Notes: generated by a model not told the origin, from the letters alone. A stretch of DNA of 41,904 bases from Candidatus Gottesmanbacteria bacterium RBG_16_52_11 (GCA_001779095.1 MFJD01000001.1:70558-112461); one strand, 5' to 3'. Shown: positions 25,710 to 34,086, numbered from the stretch's first letter. Translations and numbers: made by a program.

Positions 25710-27524
25710 TTAAATGGCCTTAATTTTTCCTCTCGGAATCCCCATGGCACAGGTAATAGGATATTCACCGGCAGACGGAGTAAATGTAAACGTAACGGTT
25801 TTACCTTTTTCTAAAAACTCAGGTTGTGTTAACCGGGGCACCATGATCGATCCCATGCATCCGCTTCCGTCATCTTTGGCTTCAATCTCCATCCGGACCG
25901 GAACACCGGCTTTTACGGTAAACGTATTCGGTGAAATATCCTTATCGATGGTATAGATTGTCCTGATAACCTGAGTATTGTTTTGAACCGGCACTTTCTG
26001 AGCCTCATCTTCCACCACCGTTTTTTTTGCCCCACCGCCACACCCGCAACCACCGCTACCCCCGCAAGACCCGCCCCCGGTATTGGGTGCCGGCGCCTGT
26101 GGTTGAGGGCTTGGAACATTTGCTGCCAGTACCTGAGCCTGCGGAACTCGTGCGTCAGAATCTACGACTTCGAATGATCCGCGGTACATGCCCATCATGC
26201 AGGAAAAGTTTATTTTTCCTGTTTCCGTCGGAGTAAATTCGATAATATTTTCGCCGGGATGCAGATTTTTCCGAACTCCGATCTGGGACGAGACGATGCT
26301 TGATGCACAACTGTTGGAGTCGACTGAGTTCACAATCCACTTAACCGGTATGCCTTTGGTGATCGTGAAGTAATTCGGTTCATACCCGTTTGCACTTTGT
26401 GTCATCCTAACGACTTGGACATCACCGTCACGGACTGCGCTTGTATCTGAACTGTCGGCCAATACGTTACTGCCCACTGCCGACAACACACCAACAGGGT
26501 TCCAACCGATGAGGTTAAAAGCATTATTCATATTGAAAAGCGACAAAGCCATTACGGCTACCCCGGCAAATTTGAAAAATTTCTGAGCGAATACTCCCCG
26601 AACAACGGATGTCAAACCGCCGATTCCCAAAAGTCCCGGTGCTGTACCGATTGCAAATACCCCCATGATAAGTGCACCGGATAGGATATTACCGCTTGAC
26701 ATGGCGTAGAGTTGCATCGCCTGGGTAAAACCGCAGGGAAGAAAAAATGTACTGGCTCCCATTAGGAACGAATTTTTATGACTATATTCACTGGTGGCCT
26801 GATCTTTAATTCCGAAAAATCTACCTATTCCTTTGGGGATAGTAAGCCTGAACCCGTCCAATCTGGGGAAAAGTCCAGTTAGCTGCATACCAAGAGTTAA
26901 CATAACCAGAGCGACTGCCAGCGTAAGCAATCCTAAACTGAACCCGGAAAACTGAAAAAAAGATCCAACCCCTCCGATAATTCCTCCAAAAACGGCATAC
27001 GATAAGATTCTACCGGCATTAAACCATATATGCGGGGTAAACCTCTGGCTGTTTGTAGCTTCCGGATGTTTCTGGACATACCGCGTGGCCGTTCCTAATA
27101 TCAGTCCGCCTATGAGCGCCATGCAGGTAGAAAATCCTGCAGTCAGTCCGATGACAAGCACGGTAACTAAACTGGTGGGATGACCTCCACCGACCCCGAA
27201 AAGCTTAGTCAGACCTAAAATACTGACTATGATATAGAAAAAAAACAGTGTGACTCCTGCATAAAAAATATCAGCGTAATCAGCAATATTTTTCGATAAC
27301 CACGGCTTTTTGTCGTTGAATCCTATTTCATAGCCGGCTTTTTGTACTGCCTCTTTAATGTCATTCACCCGTAAAGCGTCGGAGGCGTAATACACTTCTG
27401 CACTGGCCCTTTTTTCGCTGACGTCAACCTTACAAACACCCGGCACCTTCGATAGTTCGCCTTCTATGAGCATTTCACACGATCTGCAGTGCATGCCTTT
27501 AATTGGGACTGTTGTTTTCTTCAT
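25710..27524 (-). CDS. HMA - SafE/TauE-type membrane - double cupredoxin fusion protein
   Basis: This 604-residue protein joins several copper-related modules. An HMA domain (GMHCRSC, Cys13 and Cys16) comes first. A membrane region of six or more helices (about 85-335) has a SafE-like FSTCMALIGGLILGT motif, and FLPCGFTQAMQLY adds a Cys. Two cupredoxin-like domains follow: one ending FSCMMGMYRGSFEV, one ending ITCAMGIPRGKIKAI; both keep a C-x-M-G-type ligand loop. A Gly/Cys-rich linker (GGSCGGSGGCGCGGG) lies between them. Architecture suggests copper import or scavenging, or periplasmic binding. The frame also allows a start at 27572; I chose the Met directly before the HMA domain. Confidence 0.85.
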   Translation of the reverse strand: MKKTTVPIKGMHCRSCEMLIEGELSKVPGVCKVDVSEKRASAEVYYASDALRVNDIKEAVQKAGYEIGFNDKKPWLSKNIADYADIFYAGVTLFFFYIIVSILGLTKLFGVGGGHPTSLVTVLVIGLTAGFSTCMALIGGLILGTATRYVQKHPEATNSQRFTPHIWFNAGRILSYAVFGGIIGGVGSFFQFSGFSLGLLTLAVALVMLTLGMQLTGLFPRLDGFRLTIPKGIGRFFGIKDQATSEYSHKNSFLMGASTFFLPCGFTQAMQLYAMSSGNILSGALIMGVFAIGTAPGLLGIGGLTSVVRGVFAQKFFKFAGVAVMALSLFNMNNAFNLIGWNPVGVLSAVGSNVLADSSDTSAVRDGDVQVVRMTQSANGYEPNYFTITKGIPVKWIVNSVDSNSCASSIVSSQIGVRKNLHPGENIIEFTPTETGKINFSCMMGMYRGSFEVVDSDARVPQAQVLAANVPSPQPQAPAPNTGGGSCGGSGGCGCGGGAKKTVVEDEAQKVPVQNNTQVIRTIYTIDKDISPNTFTVKAGVPVRMEIEAKDDGSGCMGSIMVPRLTQPEFLEKGKTVTFTFTPSAGEYPITCAMGIPRGKIKAI

Positions 27525-27627
27525 GGTTCGGTTTAACTCACCATTAATATTGGGCTCTGTCGAAATATTCATATGTAGCCAATGGTATCAAGGCAAATAT
27601 GAAGATTTCATTAATAAACGGGGGAAA

Positions 27628-29031
27628 TTATGAAGTTGTTAACTCAAGCGGAAATATGATAGTTATTGTAGTTCCCTTTCCTAAAGTACTTTCAATATCA
27701 ATCGTTCCACCGCATGAAATAATGACTGCTTGTGCAATTGACAGACCCAAACCGGACCCTAGGGTTTTATCCGTTTTTGACCCACGGTAAAAGCGGTCAA
27801 AAATATGAGGTAAATCTGCCTTAGAAATACCCCGCCCGGTATCCTTAACACGAACGACTGCCTGATTTTCCTGCTGCCTAAGTTTGATACTCACAATACC
27901 ATTGCTTTTACTGTATTTAATCGCATTATCAACAATATTCAGTATCGCCCTGAAAAGCTTATCTTTTTTCCCACGAACAATAAGTCCTTGTTCTACCTGA
28001 GATTTTATTGATACACCCTTACCGTATACCAATTTTTGGGCAATTTCCGTAAGTTCCCTAATTACCGCTGAAATGTTTACCGTGTCTTTCATGTTCTCGT
28101 ATGAATATGTCTTACTCCATGCCAGATCCAGAATATTCGTGAGGGTTCCGGACAGGTGGTTGGTGTCAATCAACAATTCTGTCATTACTTTTTTGTATTC
28201 ATGATCTGTCCGCCGTCTGGATAATGTAACTTCAATCTCGGTTTTAAGCGTTGTAAGAGGGGTCTTCAGTTCATGTGCTACATCACCGATAAACTGGCGT
28301 TCCCGGGTAAATGATTCTTCCAGACGGTCAAGCATACTGTTAAATGTATGTGTCAGATTTTCGATTTCGTCATGTGTTTGGGGATTTCTAACCCTGCGTT
28401 TCAGGTTTTCCGAATTAATTTCCTCCATTTCCCGGCTTATTTCGGCAACCGGACGCAGAGCACTTCCAGCCAACATATAACCGCCCACAATTGTCGGAAT
28501 GACAAAAGACAGAAATACCAGAGTTAAACTGCCATACAGTGCCACTAGCGATTGTTGGATGACATCAATAGGGTGACCGACCATTACGATGTCACGGACA
28601 GAACCATTGACGCTTACCGGACTAAGTATAAAGCGCATATCCATGGCACCGACGGCCTGATTAACGAATACCGGATTGTTTGAATCTTTTGTCCTGTTAA
28701 ATAATGGTAATGCGATTTTTTCTGCACCCGTTATCTTTTGAGAAATAGTAAGCACGTCCCCCTGGTTATTCGTAATCAAAACGAGCATACCCGGTGTTTC
28801 GTTAAACACATCCGACAGTAATTGGGAAGACATCTGCGTATCTAATTGAAATTGGTTTTGTGTCAGGATAGTAATGATCCTGGCGGAATGTGACTGTAAT
28901 GTCGCATCGGTATGATTGTAGAGTTCACGCTGGGTTACCCAAAAAAAACTAACAAAAAGTATCGCCAGTGAAAAAATTAGCGTACTGCTGTAAAGCGCTG
29001 TCAGCCTGAATCGTATGCTATTCGTAGTCAT
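27628..29031 (-). CDS. copper-type sensor histidine kinase
   Basis: A 467-residue sensor kinase with TM1 (about 8-30), an extracytoplasmic sensor region (about 32-160), TM2 (about 163-188), HAMP (about 189-240), HisKA with QFIGDVAHELKTPLTTLK (phospho-accepting His253), and a HATPase domain with VKDTGRGISKADLPHIFDRF and GSGLGLSIAQAVI. The layout is of the CusS/EnvZ type. It is followed by nothing on its strand for 104 bases before the fusion gene, and preceded by the response regulator 13 bases upstream. A Met further upstream (29079) would overlap the regulator. Location in a copper operon suggests it senses periplasmic copper, which is inference. Confidence 0.92.
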   Translation of the reverse strand: MTTNSIRFRLTALYSSTLIFSLAILFVSFFWVTQRELYNHTDATLQSHSARIITILTQNQFQLDTQMSSQLLSDVFNETPGMLVLITNNQGDVLTISQKITGAEKIALPLFNRTKDSNNPVFVNQAVGAMDMRFILSPVSVNGSVRDIVMVGHPIDVIQQSLVALYGSLTLVFLSFVIPTIVGGYMLAGSALRPVAEISREMEEINSENLKRRVRNPQTHDEIENLTHTFNSMLDRLEESFTRERQFIGDVAHELKTPLTTLKTEIEVTLSRRRTDHEYKKVMTELLIDTNHLSGTLTNILDLAWSKTYSYENMKDTVNISAVIRELTEIAQKLVYGKGVSIKSQVEQGLIVRGKKDKLFRAILNIVDNAIKYSKSNGIVSIKLRQQENQAVVRVKDTGRGISKADLPHIFDRFYRGSKTDKTLGSGLGLSIAQAVIISCGGTIDIESTLGKGTTITIIFPLELTTS

Positions 29032-29044
29032 ACGGTAATAAAGA

Positions 29045-29719
29045 CTAAGCCGTTTCGCTGATTTTGTATCCCACTCCATGGATAGTATGAATTAATTTAT
29101 GAGGTGACTTTTTATCAATTTTCCTTCTTAGACTTGCCACAAATACATCAACTACATTACTCATCCCGTCAAAGTTATAATCCCACACGTGCTCGGTGAT
29201 CATTGTTCTGGTTACAACTTCGTCCATATGCCGCATCAACAGTTCCAGTATGGAAAACTCCTTCGGAGTGAGGATGATTTTCGTACCATCGCGGATTACC
29301 GTGTGTTTTATCGGATCAACCGACAGGTCAACCAGCGTCAGCATCGGTGATATCTCACCCGTACTGCGGCGCAGTAATGCGTGAATCCGTGACCGGAGTT
29401 CAAGATATGCAAACGGTTTCGTCATATAGTCATCAGCTCCGCTATCGAGACCTGCAACTTTATCTTCTACTGTAACTTTGGCGGTCAACATGAGGATCGG
29501 GGTTCTCATCTTTTTATTTCTGAGTCTCCGACATACTTCAAGCCCGTCAAGTTTCGGAAGCATAATATCCAGCACAATGCAATCGTATGTTTCCGATTCC
29601 GCCAGATACAAACCGTCTTCGCCGTCAAATGCCGTATCCACCGCAAATCCGTCTTCCGTTAATCCTTTTTTAATCACGCTTGATAACCGCTGTTCGTCTT
29701 CAACGACCAATATCCTCAT
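29045..29719 (-). CDS. OmpR-family response regulator
   Basis: A 224-residue regulator with an N-terminal receiver domain (VVEDEQR, phospho-accepting Asp51 in VLDIMLP, Lys101 in MTKPF) and a C-terminal winged helix (about 128-222: LTLVDLSVDPIKHTVIRDG..., LTPKEFSILELLMRH..., VVDVFVASLRRKID..., IHTIHGVGYKI). It pairs with the adjacent sensor kinase. Its own start lies next to the GAAG-N4-CTTC palindromes in the divergent promoter region, the likely binding sites. The plus-strand DUF2933 gene shares this intergenic region. No Shine-Dalgarno is strong at 29719. Confidence 0.96.
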   Translation of the reverse strand: MRILVVEDEQRLSSVIKKGLTEDGFAVDTAFDGEDGLYLAESETYDCIVLDIMLPKLDGLEVCRRLRNKKMRTPILMLTAKVTVEDKVAGLDSGADDYMTKPFAYLELRSRIHALLRRSTGEISPMLTLVDLSVDPIKHTVIRDGTKIILTPKEFSILELLMRHMDEVVTRTMITEHVWDYNFDGMSNVVDVFVASLRRKIDKKSPHKLIHTIHGVGYKISETA

Positions 29720-29728
29720 AGGTATCGT

Positions 29729-29789
29729 GAAGTATACTTCATAATCATTAATATTTCATGAAGATTGCATTTTGTGTGAAGTTTTCTTC
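29729..29789. promoter_or_regulatory. palindromes GAAG-N4-CTTC in the response-regulator / DUF2933 divergent region
   Basis: GAAGTATACTTC (29729-29740) and GAAGTTTTCTTC (29778-29789) are two palindromes with centres 49 bases apart; TTCATGAA (29755-29762) lies between. The clustering suggests operator sites of the response regulator, bound near its own promoter and that of DUF2933. Confidence 0.5.
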
Positions 29790-29870
29790 ATGTTTTCTTA
29801 AGTCTTTCCTAATATCCAATCGTGTATGCTCCGGGTAAACATACATTTTCCATTAAGGAGGTGAAAGAAT

Positions 29871-30098
29871 ATGGATCATTTATCAACTGAAACCGGAAAT
29901 GTCGCTACTGTCCCAAAAAATAAACCGCTTATTAGTACACAAATACTCGCCGTTTGTGTTGTGCTCATCGCATTAGCCGTTACCGCAGTAACTGTTTTCA
30001 AGGTATCTGTCGGCAGCTTGTTTTTCATGGGGGCATTACTTGCTTGTCCCCTCATACATGTATTGATGATGCGAGGCATGGATCACAAACATGATTAA
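29871..30098 (+). CDS. DUF2933 family membrane protein
   Basis: A 75-residue protein with one long hydrophobic stretch (about 22-62, forming two helices) ending LLACPLIHVLMMRGMDHKHD. The ACPLxH-lMM-rGMxHxH ending is the DUF2933 hallmark; the Cys, His and Met residues could bind copper. A strong Shine-Dalgarno AAGGAGGTGA precedes the ATG. It is divergently transcribed from the response regulator gene, with the palindromes between them, and is the last gene of the copper island on its right flank. Function unknown. Confidence 0.85.
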   Translation: MDHLSTETGNVATVPKNKPLISTQILAVCVVLIALAVTAVTVFKVSVGSLFFMGALLACPLIHVLMMRGMDHKHD

Positions 30099-30137
30099 TT
30101 ACCTGTAAATATATCGAGTACAAATATTGAGAATCAT

Positions 30138-30459
30138 ATGGGTTTTGATACTGATTTAATTCCAGAAGTACTTGATTTGGACACCAATCTTTACGAAAGC
30201 TACCAAAAAGCCGTTTTTTGAAGCCAAGAGGCATTACTTGTCGATATTCTTTAGTAGAATTAACATTTTTAACAAGAAGATACAGAAAGCGGAATATGCA
30301 CCACTCTTTCAAAAGCTACTTGAAACTGAAAAAGTTACTTTAAGTTCCAACTTGCTCGAGAAGTGGGATGATTTTAGAAGAACAGACTGGACTACAGAGA
30401 TCGAATACCCCGAAATGACATTGCAACAAACCCAGAAATTCCTTACTATGCCTGTGTGA
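30138..30459 (+). pseudogene. frameshifted uncharacterised protein gene
   Basis: Two frames continue each other. The first begins MGFDTDLIPEVLDLDTNLYESYQ and stops at 30219-30221; the second continues FEAKRHYLSIFFSRINIF and ends FLTMPV at 30459. The junction is a run of six T (30214-30219); with five T the frame is open throughout, giving about 106 residues. Either one base was gained or the run was misread. The protein is hydrophilic with a charged C-terminus (LLEKWDDFRRTDWTTEIEYPEM). I recognise no family. It marks the left edge of the AT-rich accessory region. Confidence 0.5.
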
Positions 30460-30506
30460 ATCTGTGGGGGGTATGGGTTTCCGCCCGACTCTCAAATTTT
30501 ATGATT

Positions 30507-30540
30507 ACTCAGTCCAGACAAATCTATAATAGGACTGGGT
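30507..30540 (+). promoter_or_regulatory. hairpin enclosing a TATAAT box
   Basis: ACTCAGTCC (30507-30515) pairs with GGACTGGGT (30532-30540), one G-U pair. TATAAT (30525-30530) lies in the 16-base loop, 22 bases before the small basic gene. This could be an operator covering that gene's promoter. Confidence 0.4.
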
Positions 30541-30552
30541 AAAATAAAAATT

Positions 30553-30672
30553 ATGAAAAGAAAATTATCAAATCAGAAAAAAGGTAAAACCAAGCAGACT
30601 AAAAGAGGTCTTAACCTTCGAGAGGGTGAGTACGTGGGCTTTTTTATTCCCAGGATGAAAAAGGGTAAATAA
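30553..30672 (+). CDS. tiny basic protein, 39 aa
   Basis: The frame encodes 39 residues with about a third Lys or Arg: MKRKLSNQKKGKTKQTKRGLN, then LREGEYVGFFIPRMKKGK. It has a TATAAT box and hairpin upstream but no Shine-Dalgarno. The composition would suit a nucleic-acid-binding peptide. Being so short, it may be spurious. It precedes the terminase-like gene by 57 bases on the same strand. Confidence 0.35.
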   Translation: MKRKLSNQKKGKTKQTKRGLNLREGEYVGFFIPRMKKGK

Positions 30673-30729
30673 AGCTGGTAAAATCTACATACACCCCGCT
30701 TCTGGAATCTCTCCTATTTGATTTGTATT

Positions 30730-31047
30730 ATGGCAATACATTTGAGACCGAAACAAATTAAGTTTATCCAGGCATATCTGTTAACAGGAAACGCTACTCA
30801 GGCATATATCGATGCTGGATATAAAGCTAAAACTCGTGTTGTAGCCACAAGAAATGCTTCCCGATTGATAACAAATGATGACATTAAGGAAATTGTCCAA
30901 GCTGAACTAAAACTTGAAGGTCTAACATTATTTTCTCTTATAAAAAGACTAAAACAGATAATACTTAAGCCCCAAGAAATGGATGGATCTTCAGTAGCAG
31001 CATTAAATATAATGGGTAAATGGATGGGATATGAGAAGTTCAGATAA
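30730..31047 (+). CDS. terminase small subunit-like DNA-binding protein
   Basis: A 105-residue protein starting MAIHLRPKQIKFIQAYLLTG, then NATQAYIDAGYKAKTRVVATRNASRL. This is the N-terminal helix-turn-helix pattern of Terminase_2 small subunits (LTpKQekFvqeYl, NATqAA, GY), which bind phage DNA at packaging sites. The C-terminal half is short and lacks the usual oligomerisation part. No large terminase, portal or capsid gene is nearby, so it is a leftover or a recruited DNA-binding protein of the mobile region. I chose the ATG at 30730 because the upstream extension (MICI) is not conserved in the family. Confidence 0.7.
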   Translation: MAIHLRPKQIKFIQAYLLTGNATQAYIDAGYKAKTRVVATRNASRLITNDDIKEIVQAELKLEGLTLFSLIKRLKQIILKPQEMDGSSVAALNIMGKWMGYEKFR

Positions 31048-31075
31048 CAAAAACATCGACCGTTAAGTATGTTCT

Positions 31076-31819
31076 CTATTTAGTTCCCTCTTCAATTAAA
31101 AGCGTCGGATCTTGATTTGTGTATCCGCCATCTAGAGTTATCACTTGTCCGTTAATGTAATCAGAATCGTTAGATAATAAAAACTTAATCGCTTTGGCTA
31201 TGTCTTCCGGTTCTGCGATTCTGTTTAACGGATTCGTTTCTGCCAATTTCTTATAAAATTCTTCACTGTTCCCTTCGATCATTGGGGTAGAAACCCAACC
31301 CGGCGCTATAGCATTTACCCTAATCTTTTTATTCCTAAACAATAACGATAAAGATTTAGTAAGCGAATTAACACCCGCCTTACTTACTGCATAGCTAGCA
31401 GTAATAGAACCACCATAATAGGAATCAGTAGAACTAATCATAATAAAACGGCCATTCTCTACGAGTTTTTTCCCAACCAATCTAGCCAAATAAAAATTGC
31501 TCGAAAGATTAACCGCCAAAGTTTCATTCCAAATCGCAATGTTTTCTTCTAACGAAGCGCCTTCAAACTTTACGATCCCAGCACAATTTACAATCGCATA
31601 TAAAGATTTACCTTTTAAGACTTCATCTAGTTTTTTAATAGATTCCGAACTATTTAGGTCAACCTGAACTTTAGTAAAGTTACCACCTTTCGGATCAATT
31701 TTTTCAGTCTGTTTATTATAAGTTCCGATAACCGAATAACCTTCGTTTAGCAAAACTTTGGCAGTTTTATATCCGATTCCACCAGTATATCCGACTAGTA
31801 ATACTATTTTATCGTTCAT
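31076..31819 (-). CDS. short-chain dehydrogenase/reductase (SDR)
   Basis: A 247-residue classical SDR. It has a nucleotide-binding motif GYTGGIGYKTA (10-20, a slightly shortened TGxxxGxG loop), NCAG (78-81), catalytic Ser in MISSTDS (about 130), the catalytic YAVSK (Tyr143, Lys147), and a VNAIAPGWVSTPM substrate loop. The substrate is unknown; FabG-like or sugar/alcohol dehydrogenase are possible. It lies downstream of the membrane protein and EVE-like genes on the minus strand, after a 40-base gap, but has no obvious functional link with them. It is AT-rich like the surrounding element. Confidence 0.93.
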   Translation of the reverse strand: MNDKIVLLVGYTGGIGYKTAKVLLNEGYSVIGTYNKQTEKIDPKGGNFTKVQVDLNSSESIKKLDEVLKGKSLYAIVNCAGIVKFEGASLEENIAIWNETLAVNLSSNFYLARLVGKKLVENGRFIMISSTDSYYGGSITASYAVSKAGVNSLTKSLSLLFRNKKIRVNAIAPGWVSTPMIEGNSEEFYKKLAETNPLNRIAEPEDIAKAIKFLLSNDSDYINGQVITLDGGYTNQDPTLLIEEGTK

Positions 31820-31859
31820 AACTAAATGATAATTCTATATTAGTGATTGTTTTCGAAAC

Positions 31860-32198
31860 CTATCTTTCTAAAACTCGCTTGAAAATTGCCGTTATTCCGT
31901 CAGTTATATTTTTAGACATAACACATAAGTGTCCAAACAAGCCAAGCATAAATACGACTAATAAGACAAAATCACTAAGGTTTAATGATTCACCCTTCAA
32001 TAATAATGGCAATCTTACGAAGACAAAGAAATATCCGACCAATCCGGCAATTAAGAAATTAACGAAATCGTTCCATATTTCATTGAATTTTGATTGCCAA
32101 GGTTTACCTTTATATTGATCGGCTAGACTGCCATATTTTATTAAACCTAAAACCAAACTAGTAATGATTACTATTCCAAGAATAATTAAATTATTCAT
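31860..32198 (-). CDS. small membrane protein of the accessory cassette, 112 aa
   Basis: This 112-residue protein has three hydrophobic helices: about 4-20, 46-66 and 76-96. Between the first two is a charged, Trp-containing linker (YKGKPWQSKFNEIWNDF). The C-terminus is basic. It starts 3 bases after the EVE-like nuclease gene stop (32202), so it is very probably co-transcribed and translationally linked. In defence systems a membrane protein beside a sensor-nuclease often acts as an effector; here that is only a possibility. I recognise no family. Confidence 0.65.
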   Translation of the reverse strand: MNNLIILGIVIITSLVLGLIKYGSLADQYKGKPWQSKFNEIWNDFVNFLIAGLVGYFFVFVRLPLLLKGESLNLSDFVLLVVFMLGLFGHLCVMSKNITDGITAIFKRVLER

Positions 32199-32201
32199 AA
32201 T

Positions 32202-33242
32202 TTATTTTAAGAAAGTATCGTTTATTGCTGAAAATTCTGATACCGCCTTGAAAAAGTTTTCTAGTTGTTTATATTCCCTAAATCTAAAATCCTCCTTGTA
32301 CTTATAGTAAGGATCAGCATTTATATATTTTTCATAAAGATAGTAATCTTTACTTGAAGCAATAATAAATAGTTTTGTTGACAAAGGTTTTAACTGACAA
32401 AGCCTTTGAAGACCACTTGAAATTTTTGTACTATGCTCTACTTCAAAAGCACATTTAGGCACTTCGTCCTTAAACCAAATGACGTCTATTTGTGATACCA
32501 ATTTGGTTATATCTCCACCAATAAATCGAGTGGGTAATTCATTTAACGAAATATAATTTTGAAGTTTTTCTCCGTAAGCTTCATTCGATTTATTAGGAGA
32601 GTAAGTGTCATACCCCAGCATACGACCAATTTTTAATAAAAGCATTTCTGCTTCTGCGTGAGCTGCTATTTCATTCTTCTCTTCTAAGTCACTCGGGGCG
32701 AGAGTGTTATCTTCACCTGCAATATAATGGTTTACAAAGCCATCAACGCTTCCAAATTTTGAGAGAATAGCTTGAACCCCCTCATCACTAACTGGCATAA
32801 ATCCCTGAACAATGAAGTTTCTACTATATCCTGCCAAATCTGCTAATTCAGTAATGGGTATATAAACAGGTTTTAAGTCCTTAAGAAAAAATATACACGT
32901 CCAAGGTTCCTCACCTGTTTTAGGCGGCCACAATGACACTCCTAAGTCTCTACTATGCTGTTTATATAAAAGTCTACCAGCATATACCAACTTGCCTTCT
33001 CTTTCATCACCTTCCCTGCCTTTATAAAATAGGATTAAATCACCGTCTTCCATCTTATCCCAAGATGATTTTTTTGTTTCTTTATTCCCCCACGCAAATG
33101 TTTTCCCTCCGTCTCCGAGTAATTTTTTTCCTTGGTCTTCTAAGTAAGGCTCAATAATAGAATAGTCGACACCACTTTCAATTGTGCTTAAAAAATTCTT
33201 ATATGAGGTTTCGTTAGATCTTGGTGCTAAAAATATTTTCAT
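32202..33242 (-). CDS. EVE/PUA-like plus PD-(D/E)XK-like protein, candidate modification-dependent nuclease
   Basis: This 346-residue protein seems to have two halves. The N-terminal part (about 1-135) resembles an EVE/PUA-superfamily base-reading domain: FAWGNKETKKSSW (49-61), MEDGDLILFYKG (64-75), GKLVYAGRLL (83-92), EEPWTCIFFLKDLKPVYIP. EVE domains can recognise modified DNA bases. The C-terminal part (about 190-335) resembles a PD-(D/E)XK nuclease: helix AEAEMLLLKIGRMLGYD, Asp253 in QIDVIWF, then AFEVEHSTK with Glu267 and Glu269 in an E-x-E form, followed by a helix SSGLQRL. This would be a type IV-like restriction enzyme against modified phage DNA. Both assignments are from pattern and need structural support. 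Confidence 0.6.
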   Translation of the reverse strand: MKIFLAPRSNETSYKNFLSTIESGVDYSIIEPYLEDQGKKLLGDGGKTFAWGNKETKKSSWDKMEDGDLILFYKGREGDEREGKLVYAGRLLYKQHSRDLGVSLWPPKTGEEPWTCIFFLKDLKPVYIPITELADLAGYSRNFIVQGFMPVSDEGVQAILSKFGSVDGFVNHYIAGEDNTLAPSDLEEKNEIAAHAEAEMLLLKIGRMLGYDTYSPNKSNEAYGEKLQNYISLNELPTRFIGGDITKLVSQIDVIWFKDEVPKCAFEVEHSTKISSGLQRLCQLKPLSTKLFIIASSKDYYLYEKYINADPYYKYKEDFRFREYKQLENFFKAVSEFSAINDTFLK

Positions 33243-33278
33243 AGTAATTCTTTACCAAATTGCTTATTTAAGCTTATT

Positions 33279-33755
33279 TTACTCCATAACGTCAGGTTTC
33301 CATTCAATTACTGGACTTTCAGCTAAAAACCTAGCTTCACCTGTTATTTCTGGTTTATAATTTTTATCTGTCATTAATTTATAAGCACCTTTTTTACAAA
33401 CCCTAATCCATAATTTCGGCATAATTGATGCAAACAACTTTATTAATCCACTTTTATAGTGTTTCTTAGTCCAAAATACCAATACTTCTTCACTGTCTTG
33501 AATTCCACGCACCTTATAGGCATTCCATAAATTTTGAAAATCTAATTTGTGGGTCACGTACAAAGTAGCTCGTTGTGGGATTTTAGTACATTCGATAGTC
33601 AAAGTCGCATATGGAAAATTAGGAATTGAAGTTACTGTTTTTCCATCCACTTTCGCATAAGAATTAAATTCAACCGCCAAGAGTACATCCCCATCGATGG
33701 TGTCCCAAGTAATATCTTTACCTAAAATAGGATAATCTTTATTCATATTAGGCAT
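33279..33755 (-). CDS. uncharacterised cassette protein, 158 aa
   Basis: A soluble 158-residue protein (MPNMNKDYPILGKDITWDTI...). It has beta-rich segments (DGDVLLAVEFNSYAKVDG, ATLYVTHKLDF) and a Trp/Lys-rich part (VLVFWTKKHYKSGLIKLF, PKLWIRVCKKG). No signal peptide, no known motif. It starts 3 bases after the stop of the upstream 107-aa gene and precedes the EVE-like gene by 36 bases. Thus it belongs to the same operon. A second Met (MNKDY) at 33746 may be the true start. I do not recognise a family. Confidence 0.55.
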   Translation of the reverse strand: MPNMNKDYPILGKDITWDTIDGDVLLAVEFNSYAKVDGKTVTSIPNFPYATLTIECTKIPQRATLYVTHKLDFQNLWNAYKVRGIQDSEEVLVFWTKKHYKSGLIKLFASIMPKLWIRVCKKGAYKLMTDKNYKPEITGEARFLAESPVIEWKPDVME

Positions 33756-33758
33756 ACG

Positions 33759-34082
33759 TCAAACGGTAAAAATCTTATCCAGAGTCTTTCTTGCCTCATC
33801 AAGAGATTTTATTGGCAATAATAAATCCTTAAAAACATCCAAGAAATCTGGTTCAAGTGAAATTTCTGTTAACTTTTCCCTTACGGGTTTATATTTATCA
33901 GAAAATAAATCAGGTGTTGAAATCTCAAGTATGGTTTCGGCTGGAATTAAACCACCCCATTTTAATCTCGATATTTTAACACCAACCTGTGCTAGGGAAA
34001 TCAAAATTCTGTTTCCATCGTCAAATTTAATTTGACAATATTTACCTGACGGACTTTTTTGATAAGTAATAATTTGGCTCAT
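33759..34082 (-). CDS. uncharacterised cassette protein, 107 aa
   Basis: A 107-residue soluble protein, first structural gene after the HTH regulator in this minus-strand operon, 4 bases downstream of it. It begins MSQIITYQKSPSGKYCQIKFDDGNRILISLAQVG, which has the look of a small beta-barrel, followed by a helical C-terminal half (LTEISLEPDFLDVFKDLLLPI, LDEARKTLDKIFTV). It contains no catalytic motif that I can recognise. Tight spacing implies joint expression with the 158-aa protein and the EVE-like nuclease. Confidence 0.55.
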   Translation of the reverse strand: MSQIITYQKSPSGKYCQIKFDDGNRILISLAQVGVKISRLKWGGLIPAETILEISTPDLFSDKYKPVREKLTEISLEPDFLDVFKDLLLPIKSLDEARKTLDKIFTV

Positions 34083-34086
34083 AACA

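Noticed and set aside
30730-31047. A prophage
   Set aside because: Only a small-terminase-like protein is present; no portal, capsid, tail or large terminase gene is seen.
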